Shown here one piece after another: positions 38,680 through 47,110 of a stretch of 64,000 nt of DNA. Below the pieces are notes generated by a model. It was not told the DNA's origin. It was given only the letters and a program-made list of their open reading frames with translations, and did no database searches. Source of the DNA: Acidobacteriota bacterium (GTDB taxonomy: Bacteria; Acidobacteriota; Terriglobia; Acidiferrales; UBA7541). The position numbers and the translations under genes are program-made. How positions within the stretch are numbered: position 1 is the stretch's first letter; each line of letters opens with the position of its first letter. The DNA lies in the NCBI GenBank assembly GCA_003223215.1, contig QHYH01000082.1:62001-126000 (forward strand), given 5' to 3'.

Positions 38680-39720
38680 ATGAATCGGGAACATGGATTG
38701 GAAGAGGCCTCGGAACCTAGCCCCGCCGCGCACCAAAGCGAAGACCTTTGCTGCGGCGGGGTCGATAAGCGCAACAAGGTCGTAGCGTTCAAGTTTGGTG
38801 GAAGCTCGCTGCTCGGGGCCGAGCGCATGCTCCACGCGGCGAGGCTCGTGCGGCAAGCGGCAAAGGTATCGAAGGTAGCGGTAGTGGTTTCCGCCATGAA
38901 AGGCGTGACCGACCACCTGCTATCGATTGAAAAGGCGCTGCTTGCCGGCAAGCTCGTCCACGCGCGACGGGAAGCGGAAGTTGCCCTGGGCTTGCATCTG
39001 GAGGTGCTCGAGGATTTGCGGCTTGACGAAGAAACGGATCGCCGCATGCGCCACGAACTCGAACTGCTCGGCCACGACCTGCTGCACGAAGTTCTCAGTT
39101 GGAAGGATGGTGCGGCCAGCGGCGAGTCTTCTGACCGCTTGGCATCCTTTGGGGAACGGTTGAGCGCCCGGCTCTTCGCCGCCGCGCTGCAACAGCTCGG
39201 CCTCGCCGCGGTGCCGGTGACTTCATCGGAATTTGTGCTCACCTGCGACACTTTTCGCCATGCGCAACCGCACCTCCAACAAAGCAGACAGCGCGGGCGC
39301 AAAATTCTCCTCCCACTGTTGGAGGAACGGGCCGTGCCGGTCGTTACTGGGTTCATCGGGGCCACCCCCGACGGGCGCATCACGACGCTGGGCCGCAACA
39401 GCTCGGATTTTTCCGGCGCCATTGTCGCCTACGTGTTGGAGGCCGATGAGCTGGTGATCTGGACCGACGTAGACGGCATTTACACAGCGAATCCGCAGGA
39501 ATCGGCGGAAGCTCAGCTTCTCCATGAATTGAGCTATGACGAAGCACACGCGCTGGCCCGCGGGGGCGCAAAAGTGCTGCACCCCAAAGTGCTGCCGCTG
39601 GCCGCGGAAAGCGAAATGGTGGTGTGGGTGCGCAATACCTTCAATCCGCAGGCACGCGGCACACGGATTGGGCCGCCCGGCGACCTTTCCGACGCGCTTC
39701 TGTCGGGAGGTGCGGCATGA
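38680..39720 (+). CDS. lysC: Aspartokinase, catalytic domain only
   Basis: Aspartokinase makes aspartyl phosphate, the first step to Lys, Thr, Met and Ile. The 346-residue protein contains AFKFGGSSLLGAERM, VVVSAMKGVTDHLL, GERLSARLFAAALQQ, GFIGATPDGRITTLGRNSSDFSGAIVAYVLEA and WTDVDGIYTANPQ. It ends shortly after AKVLHPKVLPLAAES and NTFNPQARGTRIG. In E. coli LysC or ThrA, ACT regulatory domains follow that point; none are present here. The GRNSSDFSG motif is more ThrA-like. The N-terminus has about 34 extra residues with two Cys. It is preceded by the attenuator and overlaps asd by ATGA. Confidence 0.92.
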   Translation: MNREHGLEEASEPSPAAHQSEDLCCGGVDKRNKVVAFKFGGSSLLGAERMLHAARLVRQAAKVSKVAVVVSAMKGVTDHLLSIEKALLAGKLVHARREAEVALGLHLEVLEDLRLDEETDRRMRHELELLGHDLLHEVLSWKDGAASGESSDRLASFGERLSARLFAAALQQLGLAAVPVTSSEFVLTCDTFRHAQPHLQQSRQRGRKILLPLLEERAVPVVTGFIGATPDGRITTLGRNSSDFSGAIVAYVLEADELVIWTDVDGIYTANPQESAEAQLLHELSYDEAHALARGGAKVLHPKVLPLAAESEMVVWVRNTFNPQARGTRIGPPGDLSDALLSGGAA

Positions 39721-40895
39721 ACCCGCAAGCTCGGGACGGGAGGAATGGCCAAACGCCGCGAAGCGAGCAAGAAAACCAGCGGGTCAAGAACATGGGAAGA
39801 AAATGGCACGCCGGAGTTCTCGGTGCGACCGGCATCGTCGGGCAACGACTGGTGAAGCTGCTCGCCGAACACCCGTGGTTCGAACTGACGGAGGTTGCCG
39901 CTTCGGAACGATCGTCGGGAAGGACGTACTCCGAAGCCGTTCGCTGGCACCTCGAGACACCCATTCCCGAAGCAGCGCGCCACCTGGTTGTAAAAGGGGT
40001 CGCGCCGACACTCGATTGCGATTTTGTTTTTTCCGCGCTGGACTCGTCCGTCGCCGGGCCGGTCGAGGAAGATTTTGCGCGCGCGGGCTACCCGGTCGTC
40101 AGCAATTCGAGAAACCACCGCATGGATGTGGATGTGCCTCTGCTGATTCCCGAAGTGAATGCAGCGCATCTCGCCGCGATCCCCGTGCAACAGAAGAGCC
40201 GCGGTTACGACACCGGCTTTATCGTGACGAACCCGAATTGCTCGACCGCAGGTCTCGTGCTGGTGCTCAAGCCGCTGGCGGACGCGTTTGGCCTCGAGCG
40301 AATTTTTGTGGTCACGCTGCAAGCCATTTCCGGCGCAGGATATCCCGGGGTCGCATCGATGGATATTCAGGGCAATGTGGTGCCGTTCATCAGCGGCGAA
40401 GAGGAAAAGATGGAATCGGAACCGCAAAAGTTGCTGGGCAAGTGGGACGGCACGAGGTTTGTCGAGGCGGGACTGGGCATCAGCGCGCACTGCAATCGCG
40501 TGCCGGTGCTGGATGGTCACCTGGAATGCGTGTCCTTGGGACTAAAAAAAATCGCGTCTTTGGCGGAGGTTCGCGAAGCGCTGCGGACGTTTGAAGTGGA
40601 CCACGAGTTAGCTGCATTGCCGACGGCGTTGCGCCATCCGGTGATTGTGATGGATGAAGAAAACCGCCCGCAGCCCCGGCGCGACGTGGAAGCGGGTGAA
40701 GGAATGGCGGCGGTGGTCGGGCGCATCCGCGAATGCCCGCTTCACGACGTGAAGCTCACGCTGCTCTCACACAATCTTCTCCGCGGCGCCGCAGGCGCGG
40801 CGCTGTTGAACGCGGAATTGCTCGCCGCCCGCGGATTCATCAAGGACCGCTCGCCAAGAAGGGCGGTGAAACTCGCAGAGCCGGCGGCCCGTTAG
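39717..40895 (+). CDS. asd: Aspartate-semialdehyde dehydrogenase
   Basis: Asd reduces aspartyl phosphate to aspartate semialdehyde with NADPH. The 392-residue sequence has the nucleotide fold AGVLGATGIVGQRLVKLL, the catalytic Cys in TNPNCSTAGLVLVLKPL, and ISGAGYPGVASMDIQGNVVPFI and GISAHCNRVPVLDGHLE. These features place it in the archaeal/fungal-type subgroup rather than the E. coli type. The ATG overlaps the aspartokinase stop (ATGA) and has GGGAGG six bases upstream; a later ATG at 39792 would begin nearer the fold. Translation is probably coupled to lysC, so the attenuator controls both. Confidence 0.93.
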   Translation: MNPQARDGRNGQTPRSEQENQRVKNMGRKWHAGVLGATGIVGQRLVKLLAEHPWFELTEVAASERSSGRTYSEAVRWHLETPIPEAARHLVVKGVAPTLDCDFVFSALDSSVAGPVEEDFARAGYPVVSNSRNHRMDVDVPLLIPEVNAAHLAAIPVQQKSRGYDTGFIVTNPNCSTAGLVLVLKPLADAFGLERIFVVTLQAISGAGYPGVASMDIQGNVVPFISGEEEKMESEPQKLLGKWDGTRFVEAGLGISAHCNRVPVLDGHLECVSLGLKKIASLAEVREALRTFEVDHELAALPTALRHPVIVMDEENRPQPRRDVEAGEGMAAVVGRIRECPLHDVKLTLLSHNLLRGAAGAALLNAELLAARGFIKDRSPRRAVKLAEPAAR

Positions 40896-40970
40896 CGCAA
40901 TCGTCGACGCTCCGGCCGAATCGTTCACCGTCTCCGTTTGCTAGCGGGAGTTTCCTCGCACTAGACACAA

Positions 40971-41002
40971 AAAGGGCGGCGCAGCGAGCCGCGCCGCCCT
41001 TT
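40971..41002. terminator. Bidirectional intrinsic terminator between asd and csp
   Basis: AAAGGGCGGCGC and GCGCCGCCCTTT form a perfect 12-bp stem with an 8-base loop. On the minus strand the stem is followed by TTTTTGTGT, so it should end the cold-shock gene. On the plus strand it lies 75 bases after asd and may also serve that operon. Confidence 0.85.
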
Positions 41003-41023
41003 GTTCTTGCTTGTGATGCGAAA

Positions 41024-41230
41024 TTAGAGGGGCTGTACGTTCGTGGCCTGGAGACCCTTGGGGCCCTTGGTCACTTCGAATTCAACCGCTTGGCCATCGT
41101 TCAGTGTCTTGTAGCCATCAGCCACAATGGCGGAGAAGTGGACGAAAACGTCCTCGCCGCTCTGGCGCTGGATGAACCCAAAGCCCTTGCTGGCATTGAA
41201 CCACTTCACGGTACCCTGTTCTTTATTCAC
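41024..41230 (-). CDS. Cold-shock protein (CspA family)
   Basis: This 68-residue cold-shock domain protein has [16 protein letters not shown] (RNP-1 region), DVFVHFSAI (RNP-2) and the usual ending. Such proteins bind single-stranded RNA or DNA and melt secondary structure. It uses a GTG start. A 7-bp hairpin, TCAGCCG/CGGCTGA (41249-41267), lies 19 bases upstream, and an intrinsic terminator lies further upstream (41368-41397), suggesting a structured leader or the end of the TetR-type transcript. It ends at the terminator shared with asd. Confidence 0.95.
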   Translation of the reverse strand: MNKEQGTVKWFNASKGFGFIQRQSGEDVFVHFSAIVADGYKTLNDGQAVEFEVTKGPKGLQATNVQPL

Positions 41231-41552
41231 TGCTTTTACTCGTTTCTGTCAGCCGGGTTACGGCTGAGCACTACTTTAAGCTATCTGATGCCCCAAGTCC
41301 CGCGCCCCTCACAGAGCCACGGCCGTCTTCAAGCTTGTCCGGTGGGCCGCAAAGCGGTCTACCGCACAAAAAAAAGCCGCAAGTGTGACCTTGCGACCGC
41401 TTTCTTACCCAAAGGCGATACAAGAGCAACAAACGCAAAAAAATAGTAACACGGACTAAGGTAAACTACCAATAGTTTCTTTTCTCTTGACTTTGCTCTT
41501 GCACATCACGCCACTTCGAGGGGAGCAGCCGCCCGCGTAGTCCGCAAAATTC
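41231..41552. other. Upstream/leader region of the cold-shock gene
   Basis: These 322 bases between csp and the TetR-type gene hold a hairpin at 41249-41267, an intrinsic terminator at 41368-41397 on the minus strand, and a wider inverted repeat AAAGCGGTC/GACCGCTTT (41351-41359, 41395-41403). No protein gene is seen. Confidence 0.55.
41368..41397 (-). terminator. Intrinsic terminator upstream of csp
   Basis: On the minus strand GTCGCAAG and CTTGCGGC pair over 8 bp (one G-T) with a 6-base loop and are followed directly by eight T. It is 155 bases after the TetR-type stop and 138 bases before the csp start, so it may end the TetR-type transcript or act within a csp leader. Confidence 0.75.
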
Positions 41553-42185
41553 TCAGGAGAGTTTCCTCCTTCTCTGGTTTTTGGATCGCGACTTTTTGAC
41601 AGATCGCCGATAGGGACCGAGGAGCGCTTCGAGGTCGCGACGGAGCCAAGCAGCGAGCGAACCTTCGCGGAAGACGGCCCAATGGAGCATGGAGCCGCCA
41701 TTGACCTGCTGGACGAGCCGGGCAAGCTCGGCCGTGTCGCAGCTCACTAATTCGCGGACGGCGACGGCTTCATCGAGAAGCTTGCGAGTCTCCGATTGAA
41801 GCGCCCTGAACTGCGCGAGCGTGATGGCTCGAAACTCCGGATCGGTCAAGTCGTTCTGTAGGTAGGCCAGGCCGTTGGCCAGGGACTGGGGCGTCGAAGC
41901 AAAGTCGCTGCAGGCCACATAGAGTTCGACCAGGGTCTTGAGCGGCGACTGGTATTTTGCCCGCGCGGCGGCGAATTGCTGCGGGACGCTCGCAGGAGCG
42001 GTGCTCGACACTGCCAACAACAAGCCACGTTTTGTGCCGAAGCGCTGGATCAGCGTGGCGGGGACGACCCCCGCTTCCCGCGCCACATGAGCCAGCGTGA
42101 GCTGCGTCGGGCCGTAGCGTTGCATGGCGCGCGCCGCCGCAGCCACAATTTCTTCATCCGAGGTTTCGCGAGGACGGGGCGACAT
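41553..42185 (-). CDS. TetR-family transcriptional regulator
   Basis: The protein is about 210 residues from the ATG at 42185. A TetR helix-turn-helix is seen: EIVAAAARAMQRYGPTQLTLAHVAREAGVVPATLIQRFGTKRGLLLAV, split over helices 1-4. A C-terminal dimerisation domain follows, and the tail is basic (KKSRSKNQRRRKLS). It is divergent from an SDR gene, and repeated TGACCGTTTATT-type sites lie between them, so it likely represses the SDR gene. A GTG further upstream at 42269 would put the start inside the operator. Confidence 0.85.
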   Translation of the reverse strand: MSPRPRETSDEEIVAAAARAMQRYGPTQLTLAHVAREAGVVPATLIQRFGTKRGLLLAVSSTAPASVPQQFAAARAKYQSPLKTLVELYVACSDFASTPQSLANGLAYLQNDLTDPEFRAITLAQFRALQSETRKLLDEAVAVRELVSCDTAELARLVQQVNGGSMLHWAVFREGSLAAWLRRDLEALLGPYRRSVKKSRSKNQRRRKLS

Positions 42186-42251
42186 GGCCTTCGAGGAGTT
42201 GCCGCCGAGGAAGGCCTGCGGTGACAAATCCCGGCTGCCAGAGTAACTGAA

Positions 42252-42297
42252 TGACCGTTTATTTTCCACTTGACATTAATAAATGAGCGTTTATTAT
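42252..42297 (+). promoter_or_regulatory. SDR promoter with repeated operator
   Basis: TTGACA (42270-42275) and TATTAT (42292-42297) are 16 bases apart and point to the SDR gene. Two 12-base direct repeats, TGACCGTTTATT (42252-42263) and TGAGCGTTTATT (42284-42295), flank and overlap these boxes, and AATAAA/TTTATT arms make the second copy palindromic. A binding site for the divergent TetR-type protein is the likeliest reading. Confidence 0.7.
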
Positions 42298-42323
42298 TGA
42301 GCATCTCCCTCGGGGGGTGGGCC

Positions 42324-43376
42324 ATGACCTCGCAGGACTCTTCCTACCGGCCGCCAGATCTGAAGGGCCGCGTCGCGCTCGTGGCGGGCGCAACACGCGG
42401 CGTGGGACGCGGCACCGCGCTGGCGCTCGGCGAAGCGGGCGCAACGGTCTACTGCACAGGCCGCAGCACGCGCACAAAGAAGACCATGCGCTTGGAAACC
42501 CCGCGGCGCGGCTCGGCGGAAGCAAGGAAAGCCCTGCCTGCCGACTATTACAAAAACCGCCCGGAGACGATCGAAGAGACGGCGGAAATGGTAAGCGCGC
42601 GCGGCGGACAAGGAATCCCGGTGGTGGTCGACCATCTGGAACCGGAGAAGGTCGAGAAACTGATCTCGAGGATCCGGCGCGAGCAGGGTGAATTGCACGT
42701 GCTCGTCAATGATATATCGGAAAGCGCGGAGCACGAATTCGGGAAACCGTTCTGGCAGGCGGACCTAACCCGCGGCTTCGCGATGTTTCGCAACGCCGTC
42801 GACACCCACATCATCACCAGTCATTTTGCGGCCCCCCTGCTCATCGAAACGGCGGCCAAAGAGCAAGCACAAAGCGGGCTGATCGTCGAAATCGGAGATG
42901 GCGATTCCTTCGTCTACCGCGGAAACCTCTTTTTCGACATGATCAAGACGACCGTGATCCGGCAGGCGTTTACCATGGCACGCGAACTGCGGAGAAAAAA
43001 CGTGGCAGCCATCGCCTTAACGCCCGGCTTCCTGCGCTCGGAGATCATGCTCGAACACTTCGGGGTCAGCGAGGCGAACTGGCGGGACGCCATCGGGAAA
43101 AATCCGGACTATATCACTTCCGAGACGCCGCTCTTCTCCGGCCGGGCGATTGCGGCTCTCGCGGCCGATCCGAAGATCATGCAGAAATCGGGCCGCGTCT
43201 TCAGCTCTTGGGGATTGTCCGAGGAATACGACTTTTGCGATCGAGACGGGAGTCATCCACACTGGGGCCGCTACTTCAGAGAAAAATACGGCGATTGCTT
43301 GAAGCCGTGCGACGGGACCTTCTACGAGTACTGGTCCGGAGGCCCGATGGACACGATCTACGCGAACTGGCCGTAG
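42324..43376 (+). CDS. SDR-family oxidoreductase
   Basis: The 350-residue short-chain dehydrogenase has the coenzyme motif VALVAGATRGVGRGTALALGEAGATVYCTGRSTR, an Arg that favours NADP. The usual NNAG motif reads LVNDIS, and the catalytic Tyr-x3-Lys is altered (the region is VYRGNLFFDMIKTTVIRQAFTM, with the Lys in DMIKT). Extra sequence (about residues 40-75 and 270-350) exceeds typical SDR length. Activity may therefore differ from classical SDRs. The ATG at 42324 follows GGGGGGTGG. Controlled by the neighbouring TetR-type protein, by inference. Confidence 0.8.
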   Translation: MTSQDSSYRPPDLKGRVALVAGATRGVGRGTALALGEAGATVYCTGRSTRTKKTMRLETPRRGSAEARKALPADYYKNRPETIEETAEMVSARGGQGIPVVVDHLEPEKVEKLISRIRREQGELHVLVNDISESAEHEFGKPFWQADLTRGFAMFRNAVDTHIITSHFAAPLLIETAAKEQAQSGLIVEIGDGDSFVYRGNLFFDMIKTTVIRQAFTMARELRRKNVAAIALTPGFLRSEIMLEHFGVSEANWRDAIGKNPDYITSETPLFSGRAIAALAADPKIMQKSGRVFSSWGLSEEYDFCDRDGSHPHWGRYFREKYGDCLKPCDGTFYEYWSGGPMDTIYANWP

Positions 43377-43392
43377 TTCGAGGTGGGCGGCC

Positions 43393-44538
43393 CTATGGCG
43401 TGTTCTCCGGCACATCCAAGGCGGTGCGCAGGATTGCGATGGCAAGCTGGTCCACATCCACGCCATCCAGATTGCACAGCACCACCACGCCGGCGTTGCG
43501 GGCAGGAACGAGCGCGAAGGCCGTGCTGGTTCCCTGCTGGCCCCCGGTGTGCGCCAGAATGTGCAGGCCGAACTTGTCCATGATTCCCCAGCCGAGGCCG
43601 TAGCCGGTTTCTTTTCCATCCGCAGTCTTTTGGGAAGTCCACATGAGGTCGCGCGTGGCTCGCTTGAGGAGCTTGTCGGCAAGCATGGCCGCCTCAAAGT
43701 TCGCCATGTCGTCCGCGGAAGAGATCATTCCGCCGCCCGGGATTTTGTAGCTCGAGTCGAGAACGCCGGCGTTGCGCACCACACCGCCTTTATCCTTGTG
43801 ATACCAGCGCGAGCGGTGAGCAACCACGGTGAAGAAATCATCGTCGCGCGTCTGTTCCATCCCCGCAGGCTCAAAGACATTCTTGCGCAGGAAGTCGATG
43901 AATTTTTCCGAGGCCACGCCCTCAAGAACGCAACCCACCAAGGTATAGCCGTAGGTCGAATAGTGGAACTTCGTACCAGGCTTCGCGACCAGCGGATCGC
44001 TGGCAACGAGCTCGAGCGACTCTTGCATGCCGGCGAAATGCCGGGCGCTATCTTCGGGAACGTCGCCCTTCCCGTCCGGGTTGTAATGGCGGATACCGCC
44101 GAGGTGTCCGAGTAATTCCCGCGTGGTGACGGGCCATTCCTTCGGCGGGAACGCCGGACAATATTTTTGCACCGGAGCGTCTAGGTCCAGCTCGCCGCGC
44201 TCCCGAAGTTCGAGCACCGCCGTCGCGGAGATGGGCTTGGAAATGGACCCTAGACGAAACAGCGTCGAGGAAGTGGCCGGGGAGTAATTCTCCAAGTCGG
44301 CCATGCCAAACCCCTCGGACCAGCAGGGTTTGCCGTCGAGGACCAAAGCGGCGGAAAGGCCCGGAATGCTGTTCGCGGACATAAAGCTGGCCACCGCTCG
44401 TTCGATGGCGTGACGCTTCTCAACCGAAAGGCCTTTTTGCGGCGCGGAAAGGGCAGGGCCGCAAAGAAAAACCGCGAGGAAAACCGGGATGAAGCGGATC
44501 CAAACGATGCTTTTCCCTGATCGACGGCGACGCTGCAT
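43393..44538 (-). CDS. Serine hydrolase of the beta-lactamase class C/EstB family
   Basis: The 381-residue protein has a signal peptide (FIPVFLAVFLCGPALSAPQ) and the beta-lactamase-related fold: the Ser-x-x-Lys motif in FRLGSISKPISATAVLEL, the Tyr motif in KFHYSTYGYTLVGCVLEG, and HTGGQQGTSTAF near the C-terminus in place of KTG. Such proteins are mostly esterases or D-amino peptidases, and less often true beta-lactamases. The start at 44538 has GAGGTG seven bases upstream; the frame stays open far upstream but only as antisense of the lytic transglycosylase gene. Confidence 0.88.
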   Translation of the reverse strand: MQRRRRSGKSIVWIRFIPVFLAVFLCGPALSAPQKGLSVEKRHAIERAVASFMSANSIPGLSAALVLDGKPCWSEGFGMADLENYSPATSSTLFRLGSISKPISATAVLELRERGELDLDAPVQKYCPAFPPKEWPVTTRELLGHLGGIRHYNPDGKGDVPEDSARHFAGMQESLELVASDPLVAKPGTKFHYSTYGYTLVGCVLEGVASEKFIDFLRKNVFEPAGMEQTRDDDFFTVVAHRSRWYHKDKGGVVRNAGVLDSSYKIPGGGMISSADDMANFEAAMLADKLLKRATRDLMWTSQKTADGKETGYGLGWGIMDKFGLHILAHTGGQQGTSTAFALVPARNAGVVVLCNLDGVDVDQLAIAILRTALDVPENTP

Positions 44539-44682
44539 GAAATCACCTCGGACGCGAGTGTATCGCAGGGATAGGCCGGTGAGGAACGATGGCTTCAGGG
44601 ACTCTACGGGTAGTAAGACCCACAACACCGCCCCGCGAAGAAGCGTTGACCGGGGTGCGACCTGCTCTTTACCATAGTAGAG

Positions 44683-46494
44683 ATGAAGCGAAGGGTGCTC
44701 CTGGCGGCAAGCACAATCTTGGTGACAATGGTCGGCCCAGGCTGCGAGGACGCAGCGAAGAAGCCGGCGCAAGCCCACGTTCCGGGAACCCCTGCGGCCG
44801 CCGCTCACGTGGCCGCCCCATCGCCCACCTGGCAATCCCAGACGGCGCAGCAACCTGCTCCTCCGCTTGCGCCTTTGCCGCTGACCGATCCTAAGCGCCA
44901 GCCGCCGAAGTCTCTGCTGGCTCCGCTCCCCGACGGAAAAAACTACCTGATGCAAAAGGTGCAGGAGAAGTTCGCTTCCGGCGAGCAGAATTTCAAGGCC
45001 GGCCGCTTGGAAGCGGCGCGCAAGGATTTTGACGACGCGGTGGACTGGATGCTCGAGAGCGGCTACGACCCGGACGGCGATGCGGTGCTCAGTGCGCTCT
45101 TTCATCATGTCGTCGATTCGGTCTATGCCTACGAACTGCAGGCGTTTCGCGGCGGGGAAGGCTTCACTCAGGCGGCTGCGGTTCCCGCGCCGATCGACGA
45201 AGTGGCGGCGGTGACGCTCCCGGCCGACCCCCGTCTGAAAGAGCGTGCGGAAGAGGCAGCCAAGAGCGTGTCCCACGATCTGCCGCTGACGGTAAACGAC
45301 GAAGTCCTCTCGTTCGTCAATTTCTTTCAGACGCCCAAAGGACGTGACATCGTGGAAAACGGCTTGCGGCGCGGCGGCCGGTACCGCGACATGATTTTGC
45401 GCGTACTTAAAGAAGAAGGCGTGCCGCAGGATTTGATTTATCTGGCGCAAGCGGAAAGCGCTTTTCAGCCGCTGGCGCTTTCGCGCGCCGGCGCGAGGGG
45501 CATCTGGCAATTCGTGGCTTATCGCGGGCAGCAGTACGGGCTGCGCCGTACTTGGTGGATCGATGAGCGGCAGGATCCGGAAAAAGCCACGCGGGCGGCG
45601 GCGCAGCACTTGCGCGACCTTTATGGACTGTTCGGCGACTGGTATCTGGCCATGGCGGCGTACAACTGCGGCCCCGGCAACGTGCAGAAGGCCATCGAGC
45701 GCACCGGCTATGCGGATTTTTGGGAGCTGTACAAGCGCAAGGTCCTGCCCCGCGAAACAAAAAACTATGTGCCCATCATTGTCGCGCTAACGCTGATTGC
45801 CAAGGATGCGGCGCACTACAACATCCTGGCCGATCCGGAAGCACCGGTTCCTAGCGACGTCGTTAAACCGGGCCGCCCCATCGATCTGCGGCTGGTGGCG
45901 GAGACCATTGATGTGGATGTGGAGACGCTCCGGGCTCTGAATCCCGCCTTGCTGCGCATGGCTACGCCCGACGATCCGTCGTTCGAGTTGCACCTTCCGC
46001 GTGGCACCGGCGAAAAATTCACCGCGGAGATCGCCGCGATTCCTCCCGACAAGTGGATCAGCTGGCGGCGCCACCGCGTGGAAGCGGGCGAGACACTGGC
46101 CTCCATGGCAAAGAAATACCGCGTGACGGTCGCAGCCATCGCCGAGGCCAACAATATCGAGCGCACCGCGGCGCTCGAGCCAGGCATGAAGCTAACCATT
46201 CCGGCGACGCAGTCCGCAACGGAGACCAAGCGGCTTCTCCTGAGCTACCGCGTGCGCCGGGGCGACACCCTCGCGGGGATTGCCGACCGTTTCAGCGTGG
46301 ATTCCGAAGACGTGCGCCGGTGGAACCGGTTGCGGTCCAACCGGGTAAGCCGCGGAATGGTGTTGCGCATTTACACGCTCGGCGGCGCCCCGCAAACCGA
46401 CCGCAAACCGGCGCATTCTCGCGCAAAACGGAAAACTGCGGGTCCCTCGCCGGCGAAGGCCGGCGGCACAGCAGCTCGAGGCAATTCACCTTAA
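44683..46494 (+). CDS. mltD: Membrane-bound lytic murein transglycosylase with LysM repeats (MltD-like)
   Basis: The 603-residue enzyme has a signal segment with a possible lipobox (MVGPGC), then a Pro/Ala linker. The lytic transglycosylase domain includes PQDLIYLAQAESAFQPLALSRAGARGIWQF, with the catalytic Glu, and MAAYNCGPGNVQKAI. Two LysM modules follow at about residues 455-500 and 520-565 (VEAGETLASMAKKYRVTVAAIAEANNI and VRRGDTLAGIADRFSVDSEDVRRWN). It cuts glycan strands of peptidoglycan. A 60-residue tail is basic (KRKTAGPSPAK). Divergent from the serine hydrolase gene. Confidence 0.93.
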   Translation: MKRRVLLAASTILVTMVGPGCEDAAKKPAQAHVPGTPAAAAHVAAPSPTWQSQTAQQPAPPLAPLPLTDPKRQPPKSLLAPLPDGKNYLMQKVQEKFASGEQNFKAGRLEAARKDFDDAVDWMLESGYDPDGDAVLSALFHHVVDSVYAYELQAFRGGEGFTQAAAVPAPIDEVAAVTLPADPRLKERAEEAAKSVSHDLPLTVNDEVLSFVNFFQTPKGRDIVENGLRRGGRYRDMILRVLKEEGVPQDLIYLAQAESAFQPLALSRAGARGIWQFVAYRGQQYGLRRTWWIDERQDPEKATRAAAQHLRDLYGLFGDWYLAMAAYNCGPGNVQKAIERTGYADFWELYKRKVLPRETKNYVPIIVALTLIAKDAAHYNILADPEAPVPSDVVKPGRPIDLRLVAETIDVDVETLRALNPALLRMATPDDPSFELHLPRGTGEKFTAEIAAIPPDKWISWRRHRVEAGETLASMAKKYRVTVAAIAEANNIERTAALEPGMKLTIPATQSATETKRLLLSYRVRRGDTLAGIADRFSVDSEDVRRWNRLRSNRVSRGMVLRIYTLGGAPQTDRKPAHSRAKRKTAGPSPAKAGGTAARGNSP

Positions 46495-46614
46495 GCCTAT
46501 TATTTCCATACATTTAAAGATTCGGTAAGAGATTCGCTCCGTTCCCCGCCCGGTGCGGTGATGCGGCCAGCGCGGCTTGCGAAAAGATCTTTTTGTCCCC
46601 ACCTCGCAGACTAC

Positions 46615-46642
46615 TTGACAACTTCGAACGAGTGCGATAACA
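46615..46642 (+). promoter_or_regulatory. Promoter of the histone H1-like gene
   Basis: A perfect TTGACA (46615-46620) is followed 16 bases later by ATAACA, or 15 bases later by GATAAC. It lies 107 bases before the H1-like start. Confidence 0.45.
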
Positions 46643-46748
46643 AACAACGGCGCAGGGACGGGGTGTTCTGCGAGAACTCCGGCCACCACAGCACCAGTGC
46701 TAGCCCGTGTAGCCGCAGGGCTATGAGATTCCCCCAGGGGAGGACGGA

Positions 46749-47045
46749 ATGGATTTCGAGAAAGAGAATTTCGAAGACGACAACGAGCTGTCACCGCTGG
46801 AAGACGAAGAAGAGCTGGGCGGCGAGTCCCAGGAGATCGTCGAAACTGAGGAAGAGGAGCTCGCCATCGTAGGCGAGGAACCGGAAGAAGAGGTTCCGGC
46901 GCCGAGACCCGCGCCGGCGGCCCGCCCGGCGCCGAAGAAACCGGCGGCGAAAAAGAAGGCCGCGCCCAAGAAAAAACCCAAAGCGAAACCGAAAAAAAAG
47001 GCCAAGAAGCCTGCTCGCAAAGCGGCGAAGAAGAAGAGGCGCTAG
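46749..47045 (+). CDS. Histone H1-like protein with acidic N-terminus
   Basis: The 98-residue protein has two opposite halves. Residues 1-50 are very acidic (MDFEKENFEDDNELSPLEDE and further Glu runs). Residues 51-98 are Pro/Ala/Lys-rich with AAKKKAAPKKKPKAKPKKKA and KPARKAAKKKRR, as in histone H1-like HctA/HctB and Alu-type DNA-binding tails. It probably binds DNA or RNA by its tail, and the acidic half could moderate this. A strong GGGGAGG is five bases before the ATG. A terminator follows 34 bases after the stop, so it is a single-gene unit. Confidence 0.7.
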   Translation: MDFEKENFEDDNELSPLEDEEELGGESQEIVETEEEELAIVGEEPEEEVPAPRPAPAARPAPKKPAAKKKAAPKKKPKAKPKKKAKKPARKAAKKKRR

Positions 47046-47078
47046 GCTTTTCTGACACCGGGAGAATGTTTTTTCGGG

Positions 47079-47110
47079 AGAGTCGGGAATCGTCCCGGCT
47101 CTTTCTTTTT
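47079..47110 (+). terminator. Intrinsic terminator of the H1-like gene
   Basis: AGAGTCGGGA and TCCCGGCTCT pair over 10 bp (one G-T) with an ATCG loop and are followed by TTTCTTTTT. This is a textbook Rho-independent terminator on the plus strand. Confidence 0.88.

Noticed and set aside
44539-45609. N-terminal extension of the serine hydrolase to about 738 residues
   Set aside because: This part is antisense to the lytic transglycosylase gene, and a signal peptide with ribosome site at 44538 gives a normal start.
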